This document shows positions 56,172-64,000 of a DNA stretch of 64,000 nt, piece by piece. Made by a program: the position numbers and the translations under genes. Location of the stretch: positions 434,001-498,000 of the forward strand of contig CADBXK010000001.1 in assembly GCA_902798695.1 (NCBI GenBank), in the 5' to 3' direction. The stretch is from Oscillospiraceae bacterium. Lineage in GTDB: Bacteria; Bacillota; Clostridia; Oscillospirales; Ruminococcaceae. Position 1 is the first letter of the stretch. Each line of letters begins with the position of its first letter. Below the pieces are notes generated by a model. That model saw only the letters and a program-made list of their open reading frames with translations. It did no database searches and was not told where the DNA came from.

Positions 56172-56861
56172 ATGAATTACTCACATGAAGTAGAAAATAT
56201 GTGTGTTGTTAAAAAAGGCCCTAATCATGGTCCCGCACCAATTCCAGAAGAAGGAAAATGGGTTAAAGCCTATCAAATTTCGGATATATCGGGCCTATCT
56301 CACGGTATAGGTTGGTGTGCTCCACAACAAGGAGGATGTAAATTAACTTTAAACGTCAAAGATGGAATAATTGAAGAAGCACTAATTGAAACTATAGGTT
56401 GCTCTGGAATGACCCATTCTGCAGCTATGGCAGGAGAAATTTTACCTGGAAAAACTATACTTGAAGCACTAAACACTGACTTAGTTTGTGATGCAATTAA
56501 CGTAGCAATGCGCGAAATATTTAAACAGTTAGTATATGGTCGTACTCAAACTGCTTTTTCTGAAGGCGGATTACCAATAGGTGCTGCTTTAGAAGATCTC
56601 GGAAAAGGTCTTAGATCTCAAGTGGGTACAATCTTTGGCACAAAAGCTAAAGGTGTTAGATATCTAGAAATGGCTGAAGGATATATATTAAGTGTAGGAT
56701 TAAAAGATGATCAGCCAATTGGATATAAATTTGTTCGTGTAGGAAAAATGTTAGAAGACATTCGAAATGGCATAGACCCTAAACAAGCATATGAACAAAA
56801 CATCTCAACATACGGTCGTTACGATGAAGCGGAAAAATATATAGATCCGCGCAATCAATAA
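56172..56861 (+). CDS. NifU-like iron-sulfur scaffold protein, partner of GGGtGRT protein
   Basis: The 229-residue protein shows the NifU/IscU N-terminal pattern of cluster scaffolds: cysteines at 49 and 56 (WCAPQQGGC), 77 (IGCSGM) and 106 (DLVCDAIN), with a strand-rich core KLTLNVKDGIIEEALIETIGCSGMT. Scaffold cysteines hold [2Fe-2S] or [4Fe-4S] clusters for transfer. Annotated homologues in Clostridia sit next to GGGtGRT proteins, as here (24 bases apart). The extra C-terminal domain (from about 140) is not explained. ATG 56172 follows AAAGGAG. Confidence 0.8.
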   Translation: MNYSHEVENMCVVKKGPNHGPAPIPEEGKWVKAYQISDISGLSHGIGWCAPQQGGCKLTLNVKDGIIEEALIETIGCSGMTHSAAMAGEILPGKTILEALNTDLVCDAINVAMREIFKQLVYGRTQTAFSEGGLPIGAALEDLGKGLRSQVGTIFGTKAKGVRYLEMAEGYILSVGLKDDQPIGYKFVRVGKMLEDIRNGIDPKQAYEQNISTYGRYDEAEKYIDPRNQ

Positions 56862-56884
56862 TTAAAAAGGAGGATCTTATAATT

Positions 56885-57886
56885 ATGGCTAATTTTGAAA
56901 GTAAAGAAAGAAGAATGCCAAAAATTGAGGAATGTCTCAAAAAATATGGCTTTGATTCATTAGAAGCTGCCAACGAATTATGTTTATCTAAAGGAATTAA
57001 TTGCGAAGAAATAGTAAAAGGAGTTCAGCCAATTGCTTTTGATAATGCTGTATGGGCATATACTTTAGGAACCGCAATCGCATTAACAGAAAATTGTAAA
57101 ACTGCATCAGAAGCTGCAAAACTAATCGGAATAGGTTTAGAAGCTTTTTGTATTCCCGGTTCAGTTGCTGAAGAAAGACACGTTGGTCTTGGTCATGGTA
57201 ATTTAGGATCTATGCTTCTTGACGACAACACAAAGTGCTTTTGCTTTTTAGCAGGACACGAATCTTTTGCTGCTGCTGAAGGTGCTATTGGAATTGCTAA
57301 AACAGCTAATAAAGCCCGCAAAGTTCCATTAAGAGTTATATTAAACGGACTCGGTAAAGATGCTGCATTTATCATTTCTAGAATAAATGGCTTCACTTAT
57401 GTGGAAACAAAATTTGACTATTCTACTGATAAATTAACAATAGTTAATGAAACTAAATATTCTGATGGTGAACGTGGTGCTGTAAAATGCTATGGTTCAG
57501 ATGACGTTAGAGAAGGGGTTGCAATTCTTCGTCACGAATCTGTTGATGTTTCAATAACAGGTAACTCCACAAATCCAACACGTTTTCAACATTTAGTTGC
57601 AGGAACATATAAAAAATGGTGTATCGAAAATGGCTTCAAATATTTCTCTGTTGCATCAGGCGGCGGAACAGGAAGAACTTTACATCCAGATAATATGGCT
57701 GCTGGTCCCGCTTCATACGGCCTTACTGATTCAATGGGAAGAATGCATGGTGATGCTCAATTTGCAGGATCATCTTCTGTTCCAGCTCACGTAGAAATGA
57801 TGGGACTAATCGGAATGGGAAATAATCCAATGGTTGGAGCAACAGTTGCATGTGCCGTTGCAGCCTACGAATCTAACAACAAATAA
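56885..57886 (+). CDS. GGGtGRT protein (function unknown)
   Basis: The 333-residue protein belongs to the family named after its GGGTGRT motif (here SGGGTGRTLHPDNMAAG near residue 260). It also shows a conserved SVAEERHVGLGHGNLGSMLL segment, a FLAGHESFAAAEGAIG segment and the terminal GMGNNPMVGATVACAVA. It is co-transcribed with the NifU-like scaffold, so an iron-sulfur or redox role is likely, but no biochemical activity is known to me. GGAGGATC precedes the ATG. A terminator follows. Confidence 0.82.
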   Translation: MANFESKERRMPKIEECLKKYGFDSLEAANELCLSKGINCEEIVKGVQPIAFDNAVWAYTLGTAIALTENCKTASEAAKLIGIGLEAFCIPGSVAEERHVGLGHGNLGSMLLDDNTKCFCFLAGHESFAAAEGAIGIAKTANKARKVPLRVILNGLGKDAAFIISRINGFTYVETKFDYSTDKLTIVNETKYSDGERGAVKCYGSDDVREGVAILRHESVDVSITGNSTNPTRFQHLVAGTYKKWCIENGFKYFSVASGGGTGRTLHPDNMAAGPASYGLTDSMGRMHGDAQFAGSSSVPAHVEMMGLIGMGNNPMVGATVACAVAAYESNNK

Positions 57887-57919
57887 AACCAGTATTTTAA
57901 ATTTTAACATTATATTTTG

Positions 57920-57966
57920 TAGCGTTATTTTATTCTTTTTAATAAAAAGTTTGAAATAACGCTATT
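57920..57966 (+). terminator. Terminator after the GGGtGRT gene
   Basis: TAGCGTTATTT (57920-57930) pairs with AAATAACGCTA (57954-57964), then TTTCTT. Confidence 0.75.
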
Positions 57967-58017
57967 TCTTACTAAATATCAAGTTACTTAGCGACAATCA
58001 TAAGGAGAATATATATT

Positions 58018-58569
58018 GTGATATTGGAAACCAAGCGTCTTATACTACGTCATTGGAAAGAAAGTGACGCAAAAGATTTATACAAATATGCCAGCGATCC
58101 CGACGTAGGCCCAATTGCTGGATGGCCACCCCACAAAAGTATTGACGAAAGTTCCTACATTATCCGAACAATGCTTTGCCGTGCGGAAAATTATGCAATA
58201 TGTATGAAGTCAGATAATAAAGCTATCGGTTCTATTTATCTCAAACTAAATGACCAAACAGATATGACAAATCAAGATGATGAATGTGAACTTGGTTACT
58301 GGCTAGGAAAACCTTTTTGGGGTCATGGTTTAATGCCAGAAGCCGCAAAGAAAATACTACAACATGCTTTTGAAAATTTAGCTATGAAAAAGGTTTGGTG
58401 TGGTTATTATGATGGAAACAAAAAATCAAAGCGTGTTCAAGAAAAAATAGGATTCAAATACCAATGGACAACAAAAGAAGTGGACGTTCCACTAATGAAT
58501 GAAAAACGAACGGGTCACGTAAGTTGCATTACAAAAAAAGAATGGGAAGCAAATAAAAACAACAATTAA
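58018..58569 (+). CDS. GNAT-family N-acetyltransferase (RimJ/RimL-like)
   Basis: A 183-residue acetyltransferase of the ribosomal-protein-acetylase-like subgroup. Visible marks are the start ETKRLILRHWKESDAKDLYKYASDPDVG, the acceptor region CELGYWLGKPFWGHGLMPEAAKKIL (acetyl-CoA binding loop) and KVWCGYYDGNKKSKRVQEKIGF. The GTG start follows AAGGAG. It leads a group of three genes with a Cys-rich protein and another GNAT. The substrate is unknown; antibiotic or protein N-termini are possible. Confidence 0.88.
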   Translation: MILETKRLILRHWKESDAKDLYKYASDPDVGPIAGWPPHKSIDESSYIIRTMLCRAENYAICMKSDNKAIGSIYLKLNDQTDMTNQDDECELGYWLGKPFWGHGLMPEAAKKILQHAFENLAMKKVWCGYYDGNKKSKRVQEKIGFKYQWTTKEVDVPLMNEKRTGHVSCITKKEWEANKNNN

Positions 58570-58605
58570 AAATCATAAAAATTAACTACAGGAGATATAA
58601 ATTAT

Positions 58606-59067
58606 ATGTGTTTAGAATGTTATGCTAATAACAACAGAATAACGCCATTATTAAAACCATTAGACTGTTTAAAAAACCATAAACAATATATTTGTGGTAC
58701 TTGTGGACGATGCATTTGTATTGAACACGACCCTAAACGCAAATTACAAAGATGGAATTTTCCTTTTAAGTCATTAGAAATTGCCAAACTATACTTACGC
58801 ACTGCTGATTATACTTGTAAAAAACCATGCGGCATATATGAAATAAAAAATGAAAATAATAGAATTTCATATAAAATTTTTATGAGTAATAAAGATCTAC
58901 ATACATATTTACAAAAAAACAAAAGGAAAACATGCGAAAATATAAAACCTGTTTTTATTGTTCAACCATACAAAGAATATAAAAATACACAAATAAGAAA
59001 ATTAACTATCGATGAAATAACAAAATATATGTCAGAAAGATATTCTTTACAGAGGAAAATAAAATGA
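58606..59067 (+). CDS. Cysteine-rich protein of unknown function
   Basis: A 153-residue protein not recognised by name. The N-terminal part has many cysteines (MCLECY, CGTCGRCICIEHD), looking like a zinc-binding region. A basic middle part (KRKLQRWNFPF) and KKPCGIYEI follow. No signal peptide or membrane segment is seen. The stop overlaps the downstream GNAT start by four bases. It is consistently placed between two acetyltransferases here, suggesting a shared pathway, but no function can be given. CAGGAGA precedes the ATG. Confidence 0.75.
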   Translation: MCLECYANNNRITPLLKPLDCLKNHKQYICGTCGRCICIEHDPKRKLQRWNFPFKSLEIAKLYLRTADYTCKKPCGIYEIKNENNRISYKIFMSNKDLHTYLQKNKRKTCENIKPVFIVQPYKEYKNTQIRKLTIDEITKYMSERYSLQRKIK

Positions 59068-59582
59068 CAAACCTATATACAAAACGTTTAAATTTACGAC
59101 CAATAACAATGAACGATTGTGAACAAATTTTTTCATGTTGGGCAAGCGATAAAGAGGTAACAAAATACTTAACTTGGCATGCTCATAAAAACATAGAAAC
59201 AACAAAAAATATAGTAAGTAACTGGATCTCTCAGTATAAAAACAATAATTGCTACCGCTGGGGCATTGAGCTCAAAAAAACAAATAACCTAATTGGCATG
59301 ATAGATGTAGTCAACCATATTAACAATAATCCAGTAATTGGTTACGTTCTTGGAAAAGCATATTGGAACAATGGATATATGACAGAAGCGCTAAAGGCAG
59401 TTTTAGATAGATTATTTTGTGATGGATATTCACGCATTCTTATAGAAGCTGATGAAAAAAATATAGGAAGCAATTGTGTAATAAGAAAAAATGGATTTAA
59501 ATTTATTAAAAAAGAAACAAAACAATGTTCTAAACTAAAAACCAACATTGTAACAACAAACTGGTATATTAAAACTCGCTAA
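59064..59582 (+). CDS. GNAT-family N-acetyltransferase
   Basis: A 172-residue acetyltransferase of the same broad RimJ/RimL-like group as the gene 1 kb upstream but clearly different in sequence. It has TKRLNLRPITMNDCEQIFSCWASDKEVTKYLTWHAH, the acetyl-CoA region VIGYVLGKAYWNNGYMTEALKAVL and the late IEADEKNIGSNCVIRKNGFKFI. The ATG overlaps the stop of the Cys-rich gene. The acceptor is unknown. Confidence 0.88.
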   Translation: MTNLYTKRLNLRPITMNDCEQIFSCWASDKEVTKYLTWHAHKNIETTKNIVSNWISQYKNNNCYRWGIELKKTNNLIGMIDVVNHINNNPVIGYVLGKAYWNNGYMTEALKAVLDRLFCDGYSRILIEADEKNIGSNCVIRKNGFKFIKKETKQCSKLKTNIVTTNWYIKTR

Positions 59583-59620
59583 TTATTTTTCTACTTTTAC
59601 TATAAAAAATATTAAAAAGC

Positions 59621-59668
59621 AAAAATGTCTTGCACAAACCGCACATTCTTTTACGCAAGACATTTTTT
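59621..59668. terminator. Bidirectional terminator between GNAT and sortase genes
   Basis: AAAAATGTCTTGC (59621-59633) pairs with GCAAGACATTTTT (from 59655). It serves the convergent units. Confidence 0.9.
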
Positions 59669-59676
59669 ATTATAGT

Positions 59677-60381
59677 TTAATCAACACGCTCACAAACAAC
59701 AACAAATCTATGCGTGTTTTTTCTATAAGGATAACATGTTAATAAAGTTACAATATCTTTATCTGGTTCGATATCAACAACCGAAGACGCATTTGGCAAT
59801 ACTATTTGTGTTTTTACAACCTTATAATGCAATCTACTCCAAAAATTAGTGACATAAACATCATCATTATTATTAAGCTTCACTATATTATCAAACATTG
59901 TTTTGTTTTCCATTCCCGTATGAGCAGCCAAAACAGCATTTGTGTTTTTATCTCCAATTGGAACAGAAGTTTGATATAAGTTTCCGGCTCCCCTTTTCAT
60001 ATTTTCAACACTTGCCCCCAAATATATAGGCAATCTTAAAGAAATAGCTGGTGCCTCAATATAACCAAACGTATCATCTGGTGCACCATAAGACCTTAAA
60101 TCAAAATGAGGCTTATCAAAAGTATACATATCAGGTAAATAATCTCTACCACGAATAAATAAATCTTCATTATACTTTTTTATGTCACGATATAACCTAT
60201 CTAAGTCTATGTTATACATATTTCCTGAGTCACTTATAAAATCGTCAAAATCATCCACCATACTACTATCTTCGTAATCTCCAATCCACTTGCTAACTAT
60301 TGGAAAAACTACAAGCACTACGCCAGTTACAAAAATACATACCGCGAGAACAATGCTAATACGTCTTTTAATTGTCATCAT
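59677..60381 (-). CDS. Class C sortase, second copy
   Basis: A 234-residue sortase: N-terminal membrane anchor (about 5-25), catalytic histidine in LAAHTGMENK, and the cysteine/arginine block TLLTCYPYRKNTHRFVV near the end. That block matches class C, pilus-type sortases. It is shorter than the other sortase, has no C-terminal membrane helix, and the lid region (KPHFDLRSYGAPDDTFG) does not show a clear DPW-like motif. It could polymerise or attach pilins. Its start overlaps the end of the first sortase by 14 bases. Confidence 0.87.
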   Translation of the reverse strand: MMTIKRRISIVLAVCIFVTGVVLVVFPIVSKWIGDYEDSSMVDDFDDFISDSGNMYNIDLDRLYRDIKKYNEDLFIRGRDYLPDMYTFDKPHFDLRSYGAPDDTFGYIEAPAISLRLPIYLGASVENMKRGAGNLYQTSVPIGDKNTNAVLAAHTGMENKTMFDNIVKLNNNDDVYVTNFWSRLHYKVVKTQIVLPNASSVVDIEPDKDIVTLLTCYPYRKNTHRFVVVCERVD

Positions 60382-61225
60382 TATCCCTATCCTTAATTTT
60401 TTTCTTTTTACGCATAAAAAGCCAAATTAATGTTAACATCAAAACAAGTATAATCAGGATTATTGCTATAATAAAGTATGGCGAACCTATCAAAAACTTC
60501 CAAAAATCATTATCATCTTGCAAAATGTCATCGCTAATTAAAGAATCGTCCCTAATTCCTCTAACAATTAGCCTATGGGTGTTAATTCCATACGGAGTAC
60601 ACGTAATCAAAGAAGTATAGTCTTTTCCAGGCTCTATCTTTAATACAGAGGTATCGCTAGGAAGAACTACCTTTATTTGATCTATCCTATATGCATGCAC
60701 TTCATCTAAAACCATTATATAAAAGACATCATCTATGTTTAATTTTTCCAAATCTGTAAATAACTTCGCAGTAGGAATTGCACTATGTCCCGTCAAAGCA
60801 CAATGCGTACTTTCTCCACCACTAGGAAATGACGTTCCATTTAAATATCCAACACCTTTAAGCAAAAATTTCTCAGATGTATCTTTATATATTGGTAAAT
60901 TAACATCTATTGTGGGAATTTTTATAGTCCCTATAATAGAATCTTCAAAACTCAATTTATTTCCAGCACCAGAATCATTATCTTCAGAAAACGGATCTTC
61001 TACTTCACGCAAAGCTTCCTCATCTGCCAATTTCTTATTATATTCTTCCATAGCTTTTTGCATTTCGCGCTTACGATCTTCATCCATTTGTCTAACTTTT
61101 GCGTTATGTGATTCAACTTCAATTGTCTGTTGTATCTGAGTATAAACACTACCCATAAAAGGATAGCATAAAACAATGACACCTAAAACTAATAATAAAA
61201 CTATAAGCCATTTACTTACTCTCAT
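60368..61225 (-). CDS. Class C sortase, first copy
   Basis: A 285-residue membrane sortase with an N-terminal anchor (about 5-25) and a C-terminal hydrophobic helix (about 250-272). The catalytic motif TSLITCTPYGINTHRLIVRG matches class C pilin-polymerising sortases, and the histidine is in ALTGHSAIPTAK. The likely lid reads EDPF at about residue 80. The ATG at 61225 is favoured because GGTGATG lies upstream; an earlier frame to 61264 is rejected. It probably links the pilin encoded upstream into fibres. Confidence 0.9.
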   Translation of the reverse strand: MRVSKWLIVLLLVLGVIVLCYPFMGSVYTQIQQTIEVESHNAKVRQMDEDRKREMQKAMEEYNKKLADEEALREVEDPFSEDNDSGAGNKLSFEDSIIGTIKIPTIDVNLPIYKDTSEKFLLKGVGYLNGTSFPSGGESTHCALTGHSAIPTAKLFTDLEKLNIDDVFYIMVLDEVHAYRIDQIKVVLPSDTSVLKIEPGKDYTSLITCTPYGINTHRLIVRGIRDDSLISDDILQDDNDFWKFLIGSPYFIIAIILIILVLMLTLIWLFMRKKKKIKDRDNDDN

Positions 61226-61295
61226 CAGCATCACCACACATAAACTTTTATTTAATTTTAACAAAAAAAATATATTTTCGCAACAAAATAAACAA

Positions 61296-61319
61296 AGACT
61301 GAAAACTAAATTTCAGCCT
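61296..61319 (-). terminator. Candidate terminator between pilin and sortase genes
   Basis: On the minus strand AGGCTGAAA (61319-61311) pairs with TTTCAGTCT (61304-61296, one G-U), then TTGTTT. It could reduce sortase expression relative to the pilin. Confidence 0.65.
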
Positions 61320-61346
61320 TTATTATAAGTAATATTTCAAATCCTA

Positions 61347-63608
61347 TTAAAAAGATTTTTTACGTTTAGAATTAATTAACAAGTATGCACCTGAACCAAT
61401 TAACAAGATTCCTACTACTGTGAACAAAATTGTTCCCATTCCACCAGTAAATGGTAGTTCTACTCTAGGATGGTTTGTAACATTAAGTTCTTTAATTAAC
61501 TCATCCATTGATATGTTTAAAGGTTGCTTAATTATTTCATAGCCATCCGGTGCTTGAGTTTCTCTTAACTGATATTGACGTGAATTTATAGCTAGTCTAT
61601 CATCGCTGAAGTAAACGTTATGTAAAAGATATTCATTAAGTGCCATATCAAATATTCTAATTTGTTCCGCAGGATTATTGTGAGCCGACACACCTATACC
61701 ACAATGATGAAGGTAATCGTTCTCTTCTGAAAATCTTACATCATTACCAACAGGAACTACAAAGTATAAATAACCTTCCGCATCAGATGTTCCCTCACCA
61801 ATTTTTACATTATTACTCATTAAGTCGAATTTTGCGCCAGACAACGGATCTCCCTGATCATTAGTTTTACGTATTTTTAGCAATCCAAACTGACTTTTTA
61901 CTAAATTTGACACAACCACAATATTATTGTCAAGTTCAATAGTAGCCAAATTATTTACAGATAACTTATGCTGTGCTCGTTCTCTCAATTGAATATTATC
62001 GCCACGAAGCAAGTTTCTTCCTATATTTACAAGATCATTTGGAAGTTCCTCTAAATTATCCATAGCCATAGCACCAAGTTGATTGTTTATTTCATTATCA
62101 TTCAAAGGAGCATCTGGATTTCTTAAATCATTTTGTCCATTCAAAGCCTGCGCATCTAAAACTTTAACTTTAAAATCAATTTCAAAATGTGCTTTATTAT
62201 TTTCACGATTAGCATACATTAACCCAACAACTGTATCTGAAAATCCTTGATTACCTCTTCTAAAATCTATCTTTATATCCTTACCATTATTATTAACAAA
62301 CTCAATATTAAAATCTGCCCCCTGCTGTAGCTGATGTCTTCCATTATCATCTACAAAATAAACATTTAAATCATTCGCGTTTGCCTCTCTAGTTACCTTT
62401 CTATCTCTAGCTAAATATCCATCATGAATCACAAATTTTTTATATTGCTCATTCAATAAATTTTTAAAAGCGTTATTATCAATATTTGCAGCATTTTGCC
62501 CATCAACATAAGGTTTTTCTACCTCTAAGCGATAATTAATATCATCACCTGGATTTACTCCCTTAGCAACATATTTTTGATCGCCATCCATAATAAATTT
62601 AGTAATCTGAGGTCTCATTTTATTATCTACATTAACAATTATATCATCATCATTTCCACTAATTGTAAACTCTTTCTTAACCATTTTTTCAAACATATTA
62701 CCAATTTTAACGTCATTTCCAATCGCATCTTTGCCTACAAGTTTATCATTATTCATAGCAAATTTATCATATAAATTACCTTTGCCTAATTGATCTAGTA
62801 CATTACGTATGGTTCCATCATGCTCTGAACCCAAAAACTCCGTTTCAACAATTTGATATTCACCATTAGTAAGACCATCTATATTACACATTCCATAATT
62901 ACCATTTCTACCATCTGTAAACAAATCTCTCTTAATGATTTGCCATTCTCCATTTGGAGCTTTCTTCTTAAGGTTAAATTTCATAACATAGTTACCATGT
63001 CTAATATGAGGACCTTGGTTTGGGTTATCCAATTCTAAACCATTAACCAATTTTCTAACAGTTACCTTATGTTCTTTAGCAATAAGCTTTGAATATATAT
63101 GTACATCATTGTTGATTTCACCATTTTCTTTAGTTGAAGGAACTGAAATAATAACTGGTTCACCTTTCCTACCTTCACCTAACATATCTTCAACTACAAC
63201 ATAATACAATCCATACATATTCTCTGGTAAATCAATGTATCCTTCATTTTGGTGTAATTCTTTTACAATTGGATTACCGTAATAATGTATGCTTTTTCCA
63301 TCAATATCAATTTCATTTGGTCCATTACCAATAACATCATTTTCGTGATTAACATCATTTTTCGAAGTATTCGCATCAGCAATTCTATACAATGTATATT
63401 TAATTCCCTTAGTTTCTTCCCCGGGCACACCATGTTGTAATGTACCATCATAATTAAACCTAGCTTGCTCTACTTGATCCGCCCTCAATAATCTAGGATG
63501 AAAATTTATTCTAGCTGTTCCTTCTAAAGCAGACGCTGACAAAGAAAATATAGACAACAGCAAACTAACTATTAACAACAATGCTGATGATTGTTTTAAT
63601 TTTCTCAC
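61347..63608 (-). CDS. LPXTG-anchored pilin-like surface protein
   Basis: A 753-residue secreted surface protein with a signal peptide (1-27, ending SASA), several Ig-like/SpaA-type domains, and a wall-sorting signal: LPFTG at 718-722, a hydrophobic helix and KRKKSF. An E-box YQLRETQAPDGY (about 679-690) with Glu683 suggests isopeptide bonds. The pilin-motif position reads VHIYSKL (169-175), a variant of VYPKN with Lys174 kept. Two class C sortases follow, supporting fibre assembly. GTG 63608 follows a weak GTGGG site. Confidence 0.85.
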   Translation of the reverse strand: MRKLKQSSALLLIVSLLLSIFSLSASALEGTARINFHPRLLRADQVEQARFNYDGTLQHGVPGEETKGIKYTLYRIADANTSKNDVNHENDVIGNGPNEIDIDGKSIHYYGNPIVKELHQNEGYIDLPENMYGLYYVVVEDMLGEGRKGEPVIISVPSTKENGEINNDVHIYSKLIAKEHKVTVRKLVNGLELDNPNQGPHIRHGNYVMKFNLKKKAPNGEWQIIKRDLFTDGRNGNYGMCNIDGLTNGEYQIVETEFLGSEHDGTIRNVLDQLGKGNLYDKFAMNNDKLVGKDAIGNDVKIGNMFEKMVKKEFTISGNDDDIIVNVDNKMRPQITKFIMDGDQKYVAKGVNPGDDINYRLEVEKPYVDGQNAANIDNNAFKNLLNEQYKKFVIHDGYLARDRKVTREANANDLNVYFVDDNGRHQLQQGADFNIEFVNNNGKDIKIDFRRGNQGFSDTVVGLMYANRENNKAHFEIDFKVKVLDAQALNGQNDLRNPDAPLNDNEINNQLGAMAMDNLEELPNDLVNIGRNLLRGDNIQLRERAQHKLSVNNLATIELDNNIVVVSNLVKSQFGLLKIRKTNDQGDPLSGAKFDLMSNNVKIGEGTSDAEGYLYFVVPVGNDVRFSEENDYLHHCGIGVSAHNNPAEQIRIFDMALNEYLLHNVYFSDDRLAINSRQYQLRETQAPDGYEIIKQPLNISMDELIKELNVTNHPRVELPFTGGMGTILFTVVGILLIGSGAYLLINSKRKKSF

Positions 63609-63652
63609 TAAAAAAACCCACTTTCTTTCACTACATTAAATTTAGTTAATTC

Positions 63653-63778
63653 ACATACTGTCATCTAATCTACCTTCAATACGCTGGCCAGCGAAAGTAC
63701 TGAGTTAAAAAGACACGTTGTGTGTAAATAATTAACTAGCCAAGAATATTTTTTGATAACTCAATAATATCTTGGTCA
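63653..63778 (-). other. Structured 5' leader of the pilin gene
   Basis: On the minus strand three hairpins follow the promoter. CCAAGATATT pairs with AATATTCTTGG (63778-63739 region, one bulge). ACAC-AAC-GTGT is followed by CTTTTT around 63715. A third hairpin pairs CAGTAC with GTATTG (one G-U) and encloses the palindrome CGCTGGCCAGCG around 63680-63700. The middle one resembles a weak terminator. No known riboswitch was matched. Confidence 0.35.
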
Positions 63779-63786
63779 CGAATAAT

Positions 63787-63815
63787 ATTGTATTTTTTTT
63801 ATTGGTATATATCAA
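63787..63815 (-). promoter_or_regulatory. Promoter of the pilin gene
   Basis: On the minus strand TTGATA (63815-63810) and TACAAT (63792-63787) are 17 bases apart. The start of transcription near 63780 leaves a leader of about 170 bases. Confidence 0.65.
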
Positions 63816-64000
63816 CAAAATCACAAAAAGTTAACAATAAGTTTACATAATAGCAAAATATAAGTGAGAGGTCATAAATTTATATAAATCCTATATAATC
63901 AGCAAAAAATTATAAATTATTCAAAAAATGATCAATAAAAACTATTAATAAATTATGTACAAAAAACATTTCAATACTCAATAACATTGTAAAGCTGCAT
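63816..64000. other. AT-rich end of window
   Basis: Upstream of the pilin promoter I see no gene or repeat. The window ends here, so a gene further to the right cannot be judged. Confidence 0.4.

Noticed and set aside
60735..61139. 134-codon frame opposite the first sortase
   Set aside because: It is antisense to a clear sortase and is the complement of its codon pattern.

Overview
This window is a chromosomal segment of an AT-rich (about 30% GC by eye, not computed), endospore-forming, anaerobic Clostridia-type Firmicute. The lineage is suggested by sigma-G, a YtvI-like protein and the YetF/DUF4363 pair (sporulation), pyruvate:ferredoxin oxidoreductase and a V/A-type ATPase (anaerobic energy metabolism), a CIRCE element, and strong purine-rich ribosome binding sites with frequent TTG/GTG starts. 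No phage, insertion sequence, CRISPR array or rRNA was seen. Nearly all of it looks like ordinary chromosome; possible accessory parts are the secreted-paralog pair, the GNAT cluster and the pilus locus near the right end.

Layout. 1-3.1 kb: lysine/diaminopimelate operon asd-dapA-dapB. 3.1-4.7 kb: a cyclophilin and a WYL regulator. 4.7-12.7 kb: purine operon purE-C-F-M-N-purO-AICAR transformylase-purD, behind a structured leader that ends in an intrinsic terminator. The bifunctional purH is replaced by two separate genes. 12.7-13.9 kb: HtrA protease. 14.2-22.6 kb: nine-gene V-type ATPase operon in the ntpFIKECGABD order, whose rotor protein carries the Na+-ligand residues. 22.7-31.7 kb (minus strand): rnj, gdpP, rplI, dnaB, tilS, ftsH. 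32.2 kb: tRNA-Leu(GAG). 32.5 kb: an XRE-HTH protein fused to a CYTH domain. 33.3-35.7 kb (minus): amino-acid ABC transporter with a fused binding-protein/permease, preceded by a promoter, a 20-residue His-containing leader peptide, nested hairpins and a terminator. 35.8-37.6 kb: ABC exporter. 37.6-41.2 kb: nifJ. 41.4-45.6 kb: htpG (CIRCE-controlled) and ppk. 45.8-53.1 kb: amidase, D-amino-acid transaminase, YetF/DUF4363, nrdR, ROK glucokinase, sigG, aconitase. 53.3 kb: YtvI-like permease. 54.6-55.7 kb: two paralogous small secreted proteins. 55.8-56.0 kb (minus): candidate small RNA. 56.2-57.9 kb: NifU-like scaffold plus GGGtGRT protein. 58.0-59.6 kb: GNAT, Cys-rich protein, GNAT. 59.7-63.6 kb (minus): LPXTG pilin and two class C sortases.

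Most promising for new biology: the leader-peptide attenuator at 35.4-35.75 kb, the HTH-CYTH fusion with a palindrome in front of it, the orphan RNA at 55.8-55.96 kb, the purE leader, and the two secreted paralogs. Most genes are recognisable housekeeping families, and their calls rest on conserved motifs read directly from the sequence. All structures and promoters were found by eye and were not folded or scored.
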